Assembly (NCBI RefSeq): GCF_030867145.1
Contig: NC_134427.1
Span: 10,997,001 to 11,061,000 of the forward strand
Reading direction: 5' to 3'
Source: Opisthocomus hoazin
Lineage: Eukaryota > Chordata > Aves > Opisthocomiformes > Opisthocomidae
DNA: 64,000 nt
Every line of letters begins with the position of its first letter. The first letter of the stretch is position 1. Below are positions 1 through 12,978 of this stretch, in pieces. The notes under the pieces were generated by a model. The model was not told the DNA's origin and did no database searches. It saw only the letters and a program-made list of their open reading frames with translations. The translations under genes and the position numbers were made by a program.

Positions 1-2783
1 AGCTGCAGCTCTGGGTTCCTGCAGGTCACGCTTTCCCGTGAGGCTCTGCAGGCATCTTGCTCGATTTAGCATCTCGGGGCTCTGTGCTGGGGGTGTGCAA
101 CAAGCTGGGCACTGTGTTGAATAAACATCATCTTGCTAGTCCTGCCCTCGCTCCCCTGCTGTCCCATGGACACTCTCGTGGGTGGAGCAGGGTTTAGGCT
201 AGGTCCAGCTTGAGTTGAGCCTGTGAGTCTCCTGTTCCCTGCCTGGATAGGTGCTGCACATAATGGGGCATGTCTGTGAGCCAGAGAGCTCCCCGCTGCC
301 TCCGGGCTGCTTGTAGCATCTCTCATCTTTTGATGCATCCCTCTATGTGGCTTTGGTGGCCTCCACAGTTCTGTGTCCCCTCACATGCACCTAGGTGGCT
401 TCAGACAGGAGCTGGGCAGCACCTTGCTGAGAGGGTGGTCCCAGGGGAGAGCTTTCTCCCCAACCCTCCAGCTCGGGTGGCCGCGCACCCCACAAATGTG
501 CTTGCAAGAGCTGCCGGGCTGCCCCAGCCCTTCTGGGTGGGGTGGTTTCGAGCACAGTTTACCCGAAACCAGCTGAGCTGCTGCGCTGCGGACAGGACAT
601 CAATTACAGGACTCGCTACCCAACTGCTTGAGTCAGCCCCGTGAGGCTGCATTGCACCCCATGTGCTGTCAGCGGGGCTGGAGCCGGGCACCCCAGTGCC
701 TGCCAGAGCTGATCTGGGGGTGCTGGCGCTCACCTCGTGTTTTGGAGCTGCGGCTGCGCGGCGTGGGCAGGGGTGAGGCAGGGCAAAGTCCACCGGCACT
801 GGGGCTGTGCCGGGCAGGGATGGGGGACAGGCGGGCGTTGTGCCTGGGCACAGGGAGGAGGCCATGCCGAGTCCCTGGCAACGCTGCCCTGCCCTCCAGC
901 CAAGCCATCTGCTCCCCTGGCTGCTCCTGCCGTGTGCCACGACCTGGCTCGGGCACAGAGCGGAGCGGCCACGCTGCCGTCTGGCCCTGCACGCTTGTGT
1001 GCCCCAGGGGGTGGTCTCCAGGAGCATCGCGCCGTGGGGACACCCGTGCCTCCTGCCCCTGCGTTGCGGGTGTCTGGCCCTTGCAGCAGGCTTGCTGTGC
1101 GTGGGTCGCGGGTGGCTGCTGCGGGAGGAGGCAGGGAGCCGTGGGGCCAGGGCTGGGTGCGGGCTGTGGGCAGGGCACCCCGCAGCTTGCTGGGCTCGGG
1201 AACCGGCCTGACCAGTTCCCCGGGGCCTTGGCTCGCGCCTTGCTCCTGACATGGCCTCGCAGGGGCCTGCTGGCCACAAGCAGCCTTATCTTTGGGTCAG
1301 GCACTGCCTGCAAGGGTTGATTGCCTCCGGCCAAAGAGCCCTGTGGTGCTTTGCTGGCAGCTCCAGCGTGCCAGGGGCCACGCTTGGGTGCAGAGGGGCC
1401 GAGCACGAGAGCTGCCCCAGCCCTGAGCAGGCTGGGCAAGGGGGGTGACCTGGTGGTTGGATGTGCCTGGATGTGTAGTGCTGCGTTGGGTCTCATCCCA
1501 AAGAGTTCTCCCCCAGCTGCAGGGCAGCCCTTCTTCTCCTCGCCATTTGAGACCGGCTGCCTTGAGCCAGTCCCAAGTGACCCAAAAGGTTTTGCCGCCC
1601 GGCACTTCGCCGGCAGCGCTGGAGCAGGGATCTGGCTGAAGAAGGGCCCTCCCAGCTCTGCTGCTCCACGGGGACCTGCTGCATGGTCCCTCGGCCCTCC
1701 TGCTTGCACCCTGTGCTGTCAGACCACTGCAGAAGCCCCCACAGTGGACAGGAGTGATGAGCAGGGCAGAGGGTTGAGGGAGGCTCGTTAGCATCAGGAT
1801 GCAGCCAGAAGCCAGCTGATGTTTGCTGTGTCTGGGCTCGTGTCGGTCTGGGGGGTGAGCAGGGCCGATGTCCCCAGAGCGAACGCAGGGATTGTGCTGC
1901 TGGCAGCCGTGCTTTTGGTGACTGTTCCCTTGGTTTGCAAAGTTTGTTGCTTGGTTTGATACCGCAGCAGACACGGTTTGAGATCTGACATTAGTAGAAC
2001 GAGTTGCACATGAAGCCACTGAAAGCAGCTTGTGGGTATGGTCTGCAGTGCTGTGTGTGACAAAGTGTGCACAGGAAAGGTATCGGTGCTCCTCTAGTTT
2101 AAAAAAAAAAAAAAGAAAAAAGCTTTTCTGTAGCTGGTTAGTTTAATATTGAAGATAATTTTAAACTAAATAAACTGTTCTCAGGGGAAGTATTAGGAGT
2201 CTGAAAAGGATCAGATGTGGAAACAGATGCATTCCTAACTCGTAGGCTCTGGACTGAGGTACACCTGTATGTAAAGAACGCGCGTGCTCAGAGCTCCCTG
2301 CGGTCTCTGCCTGTGACAGCCCACCAGCAGCGGGGTCTGAGGTTCCCCGTCCCGCTCCTTGGCCCCGCAGCCGCTGGGGAGGGGAGGCGGGGAGCAGCCC
2401 CGCACCCTGGCTCCCCGCTGCCCTCCTGCACACTGCTGCTTTCTTGAGGCCGCGTCAGCATCCCCTGCTCGCTAACCACAACGGCCTTCAGTGCGTCTGT
2501 GGTTCGCCTGCCTCTCGCAGCTAACGTCAGGAGCGAGTTGCGTTGGTCCAGCACTGTTATTCCTGCCTTGCACGCTTCGAGGCTTGTGCTGAGCCCGCCG
2601 GCAGGACAGGTGTGCTGGTGGCTGCACGGTGCCGCTTGCCTCGGCAGGAGGCTTCCCCAGAGTCTGGGTTTAAATCCTTTAAGGTATGAAGGTGGCAGTG
2701 CCCCGGGAGGTCAGCAGTGCTGCTGCCCTTACTGCCTGGCTGTGCTCAGGGAAGGCATCGTTCCTCTCTCTGCTCCTCCGCAG
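1..2783 (+). other. GC-rich intron upstream of first visible DLG3 exon
   Basis: No exon could be supported here. I looked for the DLG exon that precedes the SH3 exon (encoding the end of PDZ3 and the start of SH3) and did not find it, so the missing 5' part of the gene lies left of the window. The only visible structure is a short A-rich run at about 2101-2120. The stretch ends in the 3' splice site CAG at 2781-2783. Long open frames on both strands here reflect high GC content, not coding. Confidence 0.6.
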
Positions 2784-5700
2784 AGCCCTCTTTGACTACG
2801 ACCGGACCCGGGACAGTTGCTTGCCCAGCCAGGGGCTCAGCTTCTCCTACGGGGACATCCTGCACGTCATCAACGCCTCCGATGATGAGTGGTGGCAAGC
2901 TAGGCTTGTCACGCCCCACGGCGAGAGTGAGCAGATCGGGGTCATCCCCAGCAAGAAAAGGTGAGCGTCCATCAGCAGGAGCTGTCACACGTGGTGCCTC
3001 CTGGAGGTCGCCAGCCTCCGCGAGCCCTGCAGCCCTCAGGGGTCTACACCGGGTGGGATCTCCTTGTGGTCCCAGCCCACCTGCCTGTCCGTGGCTGTAC
3101 AGCATGAAGGGCAGCCCGGTTGCAAGCTGGGCTGTGTGCAGGTCTCCCTGGGGAGATGTTCTCCAAAGCTGGGTGAGACTCTGAGTGAGGAGAGGAGCAC
3201 CCAGCCCCCTCTGTGGTCCCCGTGGGGATGGAGAGCTGGTGTTAGCCAATCTGGGGCTCCAAGCGAGAGCAGAGTCACAGCAGTGACTGTGGGCTGCTCC
3301 TTGTGTCTTCTCACAACTTGTGCAGCTCTGTGAGCCGGGTCCCGTAAGATGGGAAGTCACAGGCAGCAGAGGAACTGGCTGCCGCTGCCTTCAGGTCTGC
3401 AGAGTGAGCCCTATCTCTGTCCTCCATCCCTCCCCTCCTGGGAAGACTGGCTTGTCCCTGTCCTGCTCCTGCAGATGCTGGCCTTGGCCAGACCCTGGGC
3501 AGGCGGCTTCATTTCTGTCCCTCTCTGGGAAGGAGCTTCCCTTTGCCATCAGGACCACCACCCAAGGGTGCACGGAGAGCACATTCATGGGACTAGCAGC
3601 TCTTTCTCCCCTTTAACTTCTGATCAGGGTGGAAAAGAAGGAGAGAGCACGGTTGAAAACGGTGAAGTTCCACGCCAGAACTGGCATGATTGAGTCCAAC
3701 AGGGTAAGTGCCAAGCTGGGGCTCAGGTGGGCACCCAGAGCTGGTAGCTAGCAGGGCAGATGAGTCCCAGCAGCCAGAGTTCCAGGTGGGGTGGCTGGAG
3801 CAGTCCCAAAGCAAAGAGCAGCGCAACTGGACCTACCCCAGGCCTGCATCTGCTCAGCACGAATCCTCTGTGACTGTCCAGGAGGTGAGCAGAGGAGCCC
3901 AGGGTGGTGCAGAAGCACTGGGGAAGGACCCATGGTTGGTATGGTGGGGGAGCAGAGCCTGTCCCACCACAGCCTGTGGCTGGGAGCTGACTGCAGGCAG
4001 CTCATGCAGGTGAAGGTAGTTGCCCTCACCCCTTGTGCAGAGTGCTTAGCGAGTGAGCAAGGAAGGGAGAACAGCCTGGCTACCCCTGCAGTGCTGCTGA
4101 TTTGCCCCATCAGCTTCCCAGCATCCCTACCACATGTTTTTCTCCATGCTTAATTTTTTTCCTGCATTACAGTTTTCATGTAATCTCCATGATTTCATTT
4201 GGGGGTAACTGTCTTGACACAGCTCCTCATTGTCTCTTCATTTTAATTTTTCCCACATGCGTTAAACATCATTGTTTTTTCTGTCCTCCCTTCCATCTCC
4301 GTATTCTTCAGTCGATCAAAACGAAACGTAAAAAGAGTTTCCGCCTCTCTCGAAAGTTTCCATTTTACAAGAGCAAAGAGAACCTGGCCCAGGAGAGCGG
4401 CGGACAGGAACGTAAGTAGCAGCTGGCCAGAGAGGGCAAGCGTATGACCCTCAGGTCCCCTGCCTTGGGGGGAGAGATTCAGCACGTTTCTGTAGCCAGG
4501 GGTCCTGGCATCTGCCCGCCTTCGGGTCTGTGCTCCACAGTCGTGCCAGCAGCTAGGGAGAAACTGTGGCTTGAAGTGAAAGCAACGGCTGCGGGCTGGC
4601 GCTCTGTTTCTCTCTCTCATGTTCAATGTCTTCATCGTTTCATCCACCTTTACACCCGCCTGACCCCCTGCTCTGCCTCCCCCTGCTCTCCCACCTCTGC
4701 TGCGGGCTCTGCTCCCTCTCTCCAACTACCAAGGGCTGGTCCCCTCCAAGCAAGGGGCTGGTCACCTCCTGCAGATCTTCTCCTGTCCCTGTCAGGGCTG
4801 AGGGGCTGGGGAGGTCCCAGCTGCGCTCCCCATTTCCCCTAGAAGGGACTTGCAGCTACGCGTTCCTAGCTGAGAGCTCCTCCCGCGGTGTAAACCCTGT
4901 GGGCACAGGGAAGCCATGCCCTCGCTGGTGGAGGAGCTGCCCACCCGTGACTGAGGCACGTCTTTGGTAGCTGGGGGGTCCCCAGCTCTCACCTGGCAGC
5001 ACCTGAGGCTCCCAGTGAAGGCAGGACATTCAAAATCCCAACGTGGGCAGCACCGGAGCTGCTTGCCGAACCCAGCCCCTCCTCCTTCCAGAGGCTAAAC
5101 TGCGTCCACTGCTTCGGCAAGCGTCCAGACAGAGAGCCCTGGTCCTCAGCACCTCGGGGGTAGAAAGTGGGCAAGGCAGAGCAGTGTCTCTGCCCCGGTG
5201 CCAGCGCAGCGAGCACATGCCCTCCACGCCGGTGGCTCTCCTGAGTGTGATGCAGAGGCAGGAGGTCGATGCTGGGCTGCTCTGGGGGCTGCCCGCATCC
5301 CTCTGCTGCCCATGCCAGGCTGGCACTGGCTTCCAGTAAGCTTAGCAGCCAGAGCGAGCCTCTGGCCTGCGGTGAAGGTGAAGTCTGGGTGTCTCTTGTA
5401 GTGTCTGGACGTGGCTGGGCTCCAGTGACCTCCGTACTGGGTCTGGGGGCTCCCTGCGGCACTGCTCTCGGCCAGCCTTGCAGTGCGGTGATGTCCGGCA
5501 CAGGGATGGGGCCGGCAGTGCTCCTCGCCAGCCCGTGTCCTAGACCCGCAGCTAGCTCCCTCCCTGTGCTCAGCCTCTGCCCTTCCCAGCTTGCAGTGAG
5601 GGGTCCTTCCCCTTTGTTTCCACAGCCCGTGCAAGCACCGAGGTGCGGGCAGCTAACACCTGCAGGTGGGGAAAAATGTGCCCCCCTGCCTCGCGTTCAA

Positions 5701-8700
5701 GGACTGGCTGCGCTGTGCCCACCCCAAGAGCGGCTGGGCTGTCTGGGGGAGCGCAGAGCCACTGCGCCCTGCCAGAGCACCCTGCAAGGCAGTGCAGAGA
5801 AGCACCTCGTCCCCGCTTGTCAGCAGCTTGGGGCCGCAGCCCCTGGGTGCCAGCGGATGCTGCCATGGCTGCCCTGCCCTCCCCAGACCCAGGATGGCCC
5901 TTGGGGGCTCTTTGACAGAGAGGATGAGCTCGGGGTGGGGCGTCCAGCTGCACAAGGCGAGACGTTGGCAGCGGGCTGATGGCATCAGCTCTGAAAACGT
6001 TTAAACCTCACTTGCAGTTGCAGCTCTGGGCTGTTCTGGACTCCTGTCACTAATGCTGGTCTGGCTCTGTCTCCCCCATCCCTCTGACTGCCCTCTCCCG
6101 CGCTCTCTTCTCTCCCCCTCTCCCCTTTTTCGCTGTCTGTGAAATCAGGACTTCCCTGGGTTAAGTGACGATTATTATGGAGCAAAGAACCTGAGTAAGT
6201 CAAATTTTGATGCGCATCATTCACTTTCCGTCGCTGGCATGCCTGGTGGGACCTGGGGAATGGCCGGGCGCTGGCCGGGGCAGCTGCGCTTCTCTGGGTG
6301 CGGGGAAGGAGGAGCACTGCGGGTGCTGCTCCTGTGCCGGGGACCGCTGGGCTTCAGGAGGTGCCGCTGCCGCAGGTGGGAGGGGATGGGGAAGTTTGCT
6401 TGGGGATGGTGGCTGTGCCCTACACGGGCCCAGCTGAGGGCTGCCCACTGCACCTGGAGCGAGCTGTACCTCCTCATCCTCCTCTTCCTCCTGCTCCTAG
6501 CTGGGCTGGCTGCTGGTTTAGCGCTTGGAGACTCGGAGCCGCTGCCAGTGTGGGTGGGAGGTGGCCGTGACCATGATGGGCCCCCTCTGAGTGGGGCAGG
6601 GGTCAGCGTTTTGAACTGTTGCCATCTTCCTCTGGAGCTCCACGTACCCAGAGCTGCAAAATGACGATGGCGGGAGCCTTGCGGCCCTCCCAGCTGGGCC
6701 TGAGTCCCCTGCTCAGCTCCGCACCCCCCGGACCGGATCAGAGCCCAACCAGGGGCAGGCAGCGGCCAGCGAGCCTCTGTGGGGCGGTCGCAGCACTGGG
6801 GTCAGCCTGAGCAAAGCCAAGCCCCGAACGCTGTCCCGTCCTGTCACTGTCTTGTCTCTGTGAGTCCCAGCCCTGTCCCCAGAGGCAGGCTCCGCCATCC
6901 CTGTGCCGGCATGGAGCCATACCCTCCCCTGCCCCCCATGTGCATGCGGCACCTGTGCTCCCCACCAGCACCCTCCTCCCCACGCACTCCACCTTCCCTC
7001 TCTTGGCCTGGTAAGCCCAGCGCCTGCACATGTCTGCCCACAGCTGCCAGGCAGCCTCCTCCTGGCATCCCTGTGTCCTCCTGGAGTAGCCAAGCGTCCC
7101 CCTGCACATCCCTGGTTTCCCAGCAAAGGGCAAGAGATGCCACCCTGCCCATGCGGCACAGGCACATCCCAGCGGGTACTGGGGCATGGGTTTTTCAGGA
7201 GGCCGTGCTGCCCTGCCCTGGGCCAGCAGTGCTGGGTGACAGCCGGGATGCCCCCGTGCCTTCCACCCGTGCTCCTGCTGAACGGGGTCTCTCTGGTTGC
7301 TTTGCAGAGGGCGTGACATCAAACACCAGTGACAGCGAGAGCAGTTCCAGTAAGTGTGCGTCTCGCCTGCTCTCCCGCCCCTGTGCACGTGCGTGTGTAT
7401 GTGTGCGCACATTTTGGTATATCCATCTTGTCTTGTCTGGTGGTGGTTCTGTTCGGAGCCTGGTCCTTCGTGCTGGTGACACCGAGGTGCTGCAGCCAGT
7501 CCTCCAAGGGGAGCAGGGACTGGGGGGCAGGAGTGAGCCTGCCTGCTTCCCTGCACTCTCCTGGCTGCAGGGCTCTGCTCCAAGGCTGGGTGGTGGGTTC
7601 CCAGTCCTTGGTGGTCCCATACCTTCGGTGCCTGCTGCGGGAGGCAATGGCCAGAGGCCGAGTTGGTAGCATAGGTGGCTCCTGGAGCCCAAGCTTGTAC
7701 CAGAGCACAGGGGTCCAGCTGCAGCGAATGCTGCCTTTATCCCCGGAGGGTCCTCTCAATATCTGCAGCACATCTGCTGTCCACCCCGCAGGGAGGGCAG
7801 ACGGTGTGTCCCAAGGGGCCCTGAGCACACAGCGGTGGGGAGGGAAACAGGAGGCTTGACCCAGAGCTGAGATGTGAATAATTAACATGGATTGAGGGCT
7901 GGTAACTGCATGCCCGTCACGCTCCGTGTCAGCTGGCAGCATGATGGGGGCAGGAGCCAGCTCCTTGCGGGTGCAGAGGGGCTGGAAAGCTGCTGCGGGC
8001 ACTCACCTGCCTCTCCGTTGCTCTCTTGCAGAAGGACAAGAGGACACCATCCTGTCATACGAGCCGGTGACACGTCAAGAAAGTAAGTGCTGGTGCTGAG
8101 CTGCCCCGTGCCCGCTCCAGCATGGGCATCTGTGTCCCCGGCACGGCGGGGTGGCTGGTGCGACCTCCTCTGCCGTAGTAGCACAATGCCGGGTGAACAC
8201 GAGTGGAGTTCCTTGTCTGTGTGTACAGCGAGGGAGCCAGGCGTGCACGCTGATGCACGGGGCTTTCCCTGGCCTTGATTGCCCCTGCTTAATCAACGGA
8301 AAAGACTTGTGACCTGGTCTTGGAAGACCAAGAGAGACATCCAGAGCTAAAACTGAGCTGGGCTTTAGTCCCTGACTGAGGACGGGATTATCTCTCCCTG
8401 CCTTGAGCCAGGTCCCTGCTGCAGAGCAAACCCCCCCAAGCCCTCAGTGTTTAACTCTGCTCGACGCTCAGTGACTGCGGACCCTTTCACAGGCTGAATC
8501 GTCCCAGCCTCGGTGGGCTCCCTTTGCCTGAAGCTGGAGCAGACTCGGGCTCCTGTCGCTCCCCCAGCTCCATGGCATCCTCACCCAGCTGTCCTGGTTT
8601 TCTGGCTCCTGCCCCAAGCAAGGAAGCAGCTTTGCTGATCCACGACCCCAGAGACCAGCACCGTCCCCAGGGCCACACGGATGGTTTGGGTCAGATGGGA

Positions 8701-11700
8701 GGGGGATGTTGCCCGTGACCAGGAGGAGATCAGATCACTTTCGGGTGCCCATGCGAGCAGGAGCACCCACAGGGTGCAGCAGGGAGAGGGCAGTTTGATG
8801 CCAAAAGTGGCTGTAGGTAGGGTCAGCTGCCCACAGCGCAGATGGGGCCTGAGGTTGTGGCTCTTGTTCACAGTTCACTATGCGAGGCCGGTGATCATCC
8901 TGGGGCCGACAAAGGACCGGATTAACGATGACCTCATCTCTGAATTCCCACACAAGTTTGGTTCCTGCGTGCCCCGTAAGTCCCAGCTGGCGCTCGGTGC
9001 CCTCGCTGGAGGGAGAGCGGTGGCTCTGCCACTTGCAGGGTCTAGCCCACAGCGTGGGGCGGGAGCACGGGTGGGTTTCTCCCTCCCAGGTTTGGCATGC
9101 GTCGTGCTGGGTTCACTCACGATGCCCGCTCTCCTCCAGACACCACCAGGCCTCGGCGCGAGAACGAGGTGGACGGACAAGACTACCACTTCGTCGTATC
9201 CCGCGAACAGATGGAGAAAGACATCCAGGACAACAAGTTCATAGAGGCTGGGCAGTTCAATGACAATCTCTACGGGACCAGCATTCAGTCAGTGCGGGCA
9301 GTGGCGGAGAGGGTGAGTGTTGGGTGGTGTTCCTGGGACCGGGACACATCCAGCCTGAACCCAGATGTGTTCGGCAGTTCCCCTCCTCTCCCCATGTTGT
9401 TAATGAAGGGGTATAAACACATCAGGCAAGTGTGGCATGAGCCTGTCCTCCCTCCAGAGTCCTGCCAAGCCATGTGGCTGTTTTTTTCAGCCACATTGCT
9501 CCACCTCGATGTCGTACCTCTGTCATCCAGACTCTGCCCGTAAGCCCAGCGCTGGTGGCACCGGCCTCATGCTTGGGAGCTCGCGGGGCGAAGGTGCCCG
9601 GCTGCCCTCCTTGAGGCAGCGGCATTTCTTCCCAGGAGCACTGAAGTGTACCCATGGCTCGTAAATTGTTTCGCATGTTCAGAGAAAGATTCAGTCCCTT
9701 TGCATTGCTGCTGTCCTGCCCTAAGCAGGCGGGAACTTAAGGCCACTGGGAGCTGGCCTGTGTCGCAGTACTGGTGTTTCATCTCTGTGGCTCCTCTCTT
9801 TTGTAAGCGCATCTGTACGAGCAAGCTGTTCCCTGTACAGAGTGGACTGTATGGGTAGGGCTGATCCTGACTCTCTGCTTTCCAGGGGAAGCACTGCATC
9901 CTGGATGTGTCTGGCAATGCTATCAAGAGGTTGCAGCAAGCACAACTTTATCCCATTGCCATTTTCATCAAACCAAAATCCATTGAAGCTCTCATGTAAG
10001 TGCTACGCCGTGTTCTGTGCCTTTCCAGGGCAAGCAGCTCTGGCACGTCGGGGGTTTGTATGTCTGCTGCCTCTGCCTTTATAGAAAGCAGCGAAGGTTG
10101 CTGCTGGTGCTGAACTTGTCCCTCGTTAGGAGGAGCTGGGCCCGTTGCTGTCTCTGTGGTGTCGCTCCTCATCTAATTCCATGGTGCATCCAGGCTCCAC
10201 GGATTGCTCCGGCTTAAAGCCCTTTGTTCGCCCCAAAGAGGATTATCCATGGGAAATCTAAAAATGTTCCCAAATACACCTGATGTCACCTGGGCCCCGA
10301 GTCCAGCCAGGAGATCTGCTGACAGCCTGTGGTGGTGGAGCACAGCCGGGTGGTGGCTGAGCCAGGACAGCCCAGGGAGGCAGAGAGAGTGGTTTTCTGA
10401 GTGCCTAAGGGGGATCTTCTGCTCATCCTGCTGCTCCTGGCCCTGGGGAGCGCAGGATGGAGAGGACACGAGAGCTGAGCTTGCAGCTCTCCCAAGCAGC
10501 AGGAGAGAATATTATCTGTGAGGGGATTCAGTAGCTAGAGATGCACTCTGAGATCGGAAGAGACTCTGCTGGCACCGAGGGGACTGGGGAAAACCGCTTC
10601 TCAAGCCAGAAGGGGTTGTATTGCTTATTTGGGTGTTCTATGAAGGTGAGGGAACCTAGGCAAGGAGGGTGGTGGCAGGCCCTGGAACAGCAGGAAGACT
10701 CTGCAGTGGTCTTGCAAATTGAGAGGATTGTCTGGATCTGAGTCCACTTCGGCACTATAGTGAAAGCAGTGTGGGTGGTGGCGATGGGGAGAATCGTTGG
10801 AAGTTGAGATGAAGTGCCAAGGCAGCAAAGAGCATGTGGGGAAGGGTCCTGCTTTTGAGAGCTGGGTCCTGCACAGCTTCCATTCCTGGTGGGCAGAGGC
10901 TTCCCAGGCACCCCAGCTCCATGGGCTATTTTTGCTTCTGTTCATTGCTAAGAAGAAGAGCTAAGTTTCTATTTTTTGTACGTGGCAGGGAGATGAACCG
11001 GAGACAGACGTACGAACAGGCCAACAAGGTCTTCGACAAAGCCATGAAACTCGAGCAAGAGTTTGGAGAGTATTTTACAGGTGGGTTTCCTGAGCAGGCT
11101 CGTATCTGATTTATTGTGTTTTTCTGGCTGGCAGCTGGGACCTCTCTACCAGCACTGTCTTGCTGTAGGGTCATGGGAAAATGTCCAGCTTTATCAAAGC
11201 AAAAAAGAAGTGGCACTTTGCCAGCTGGGCTCTGCAAAGGGACTGCTCCAAGATCAGTGGATAAGAGTAAACTGGCTGCAGAGAAGGAGACAAGTTGTCA
11301 GGCAGGATTTTCCAAGTTTGTGAAAGCTTATCAGGAACTTTAACAATAATAAAAAAAGAAAAAATCCCCAGGCAGGGGAAGCACAGCACAGGTTCAGGGT
11401 GCTACAAAGCTACAGGAAGTAAAACTCCGTGTGCAGGGGAAAGGGGAGTGTTTTCAAAACAAGAGAAAGCAGTCATTTTAAAGAGGAAAGATTGAAAATT
11501 AGTGACCTAAATGGTGGAGACTGTCCTGAGTTACTACAAAACATCTCCCAGAAAAAGACTGGAAGTTTGGCTGGCTTCCTACGTAGTCTTTGCTGAAGAG
11601 CCAGGCAGAGGCTGCCTCACGCTTTGTGCCTGCCGAGATGAGCTGCTCATGACACAGGCAGCCTTGTGCACGGAGAAACTGATGTTTGTAACATGATTAA

Positions 11701-12978
11701 TTCTGGAAAATCATGGGCAGCCAAAGAGGCGGAGAAACCGGTGTTCCATCTTTCCTCCAGTGCAGTAACTGTTTCATCTGAAGTTGAGGAGTGATAATCA
11801 TGCCAAACCTTGTATTACCTACCTAATAGCTACCAGGAAAAATCTCAGGCAGAACGTTTTCCAAAAATGGATCTCAACTGAGCAAATATGTGGGTACAAA
11901 CAGGGTAAAAGCATTCCCCAGCCCTCCTGTTCCAGGCAGCAGTTCTGGAGCTGTCGGCTGCTCTTCCGTGAAGAGCACAAGGGGAGCACGCACCATGGTT
12001 TTGCCAGACCCTCGGCGTGCCATCATGCGATGAGACAGGGAGTTTGAAGTTGACCTGGGGAAGGAACGCTCTTGGCTGAAACCCATTGTTGAAAGAAGTG
12101 GGTAGTGGGCAGAGAGACCGTTGCTGTAGAAAGTTCTGTGCCAGTAACTTAGTGGGGGAGCAGAGGCACTGGAGGATGGGCCTGGCTGGGCTACAGGGGC
12201 AGGCTGAACTACCAAAAGGTTTTGGCCCTGTGTGTGCATCCTCCTCCTCTGATGCAGGAGGCACAACGAAGTGCTTCGTGTTGTGTCCGTACTAAGCAGC
12301 GAGACTGCCGCTGGTCTTTGGGCGAGAGTTGCTGCTGGGAGCCATAAGTTGGCCTTTGCCAGCCTGACCGTGCTGCGATTCCCACCGGCACTGGCGGAAG
12401 CAACCAGCACGAGGAGCCCTCGGCAGCCGGCCGGAGGGGAGGGGCAGCTCCGGCACCTCGGGACACGCGTGGCGCGCACCGGCTGACCGGCGTGAAGCCC
12501 TCCCGTTCGCTGCAGTGGGGTAGCCACGGTGCCGGGGCCAGCTGCCTGCAGCCTTGGCGCGGTGGCGTGACACGGTTTGCAAAGCTGATTAGCAGCCCGT
12601 TGTGGAGAACCCGGCCAGCACTTCACACGCGCGAGGAGCTCTGCCAGCGTGGGATCAGCTCTCGCTAATCCCCTTGGACACGCTGGGTTAACCCTCTGTG
12701 TCATCGTGTGCCTGTTGCAGCTCCTTTGACATGAGTTGTCTCGTTTGTTGGCTGTTGGCTGTGCCCCACCGGCCCCTTTGGTGCAGAGTGAAGGCCTTTC
12801 CCATAGCTCGTGGCAGGGAAGGCGCAGTGCTGCCTGATGCTCAAGGTCTTGCTTGTTCTCTCCTCTTCCAGCCATCGTACAAGGAGACTCTCTTGAAGAG
12901 ATTTATAGCAAAATCAAACAGATCATCGAGGACCAGTCTGGGCACTACATCTGGGTCCCATCCCCAGAGAAACTCTGA
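2784..12978 (+). CDS. DLG3: DLG3 (SAP102), C-terminal SH3-HOOK-GK part, 5' partial
   Basis: Membrane-associated guanylate kinase scaffold of excitatory synapses and epithelial junctions. Exons: 2784-2960, 3628-3703, 4312-4411 (alternative to 6149-6194), 7308-7349, 8032-8082, 8874-8975, 9140-9312, 9886-9995, 10989-11080, 12872-12978 (stop TGA 12976-12978). All junctions are GT-AG and phases agree, giving 342 residues of open frame. Counting from the first whole codon: SH3 begins [10 protein letters not shown] (1-10) and ends IGVIPSKKR (about 51-59); HOOK/linker 60-148; GK-like domain from about 152 (RPVIILGP) to the end, including [12 protein letters not shown], and the C-terminus [11 protein letters not shown]. 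As known for MAGUKs, this GK domain binds phosphopeptides and is not an active kinase. The SH3 residues ([14 protein letters not shown]) and the adjacent TEX11 favour DLG3 over DLG4, DLG1 or DLG2. PDZ1-3 are outside the window. Confidence 0.95.
4312..4411 (+). other. DLG3: DLG3 alternative exon A (SAP102-type linker)
   Basis: This 100-nt exon encodes a basic segment ([20 protein letters not shown]... then SKEN...QE) of the linker between the SH3 and GK domains. It is the form normally seen in DLG3 and is similar to DLG1/DLG2. It is flanked by TTCTTCAG and GTAAGT. It enters in phase 0 and leaves one base, C, which pairs with AG of the exon at 7308 to make Gln. The SRKFPFYK core is shared across DLG1-3. 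Confidence 0.9.
6149..6194 (+). other. DLG3: DLG3 alternative exon B (PSD-95-like linker)
   Basis: This 46-nt exon encodes [15 protein letters not shown] plus one base, flanked by GAAATCAG and GTAAGT. The peptide is the linker known from PSD-95 (DLG4). It starts in phase 0 and leaves one base (A), exactly like the 100-nt exon at 4312-4411, so either exon joins in frame to 7308. Using both would shift the frame (146 nt). Whether it is used in this species needs transcripts, but coding, phase and splice sites are all intact. Confidence 0.85.
7308..7349 (+). other. DLG3: DLG3 42-nt cassette exon ([13 protein letters not shown])
   Basis: This exon adds 14 codons worth of sequence, an acidic, serine-rich stretch just before the GK domain. 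It enters with two bases and leaves one, so skipping it keeps the frame and gives ...KGQED directly, which is the arrangement known in PSD-95. Splice sites are TTTGCAG and GTAAGT. The Ser/Thr-rich content suggests a phosphorylation region, which is inference. Confidence 0.85.

Noticed and set aside
401-1709. Overlapping open frames of 200-350 codons on both strands near the left edge
   Set aside because: They are Pro/Arg/Ala/Cys-rich, overlap in several frames and match no protein. High GC removes stop codons.
2784-12978. DLG4 (PSD-95) as the identity of the first gene
   Set aside because: The GK domain is nearly identical in DLG3 and DLG4 and one linker exon is PSD-95-like, but the SH3 residues, the [11 protein letters not shown] exon and the TEX11 neighbour point to DLG3.
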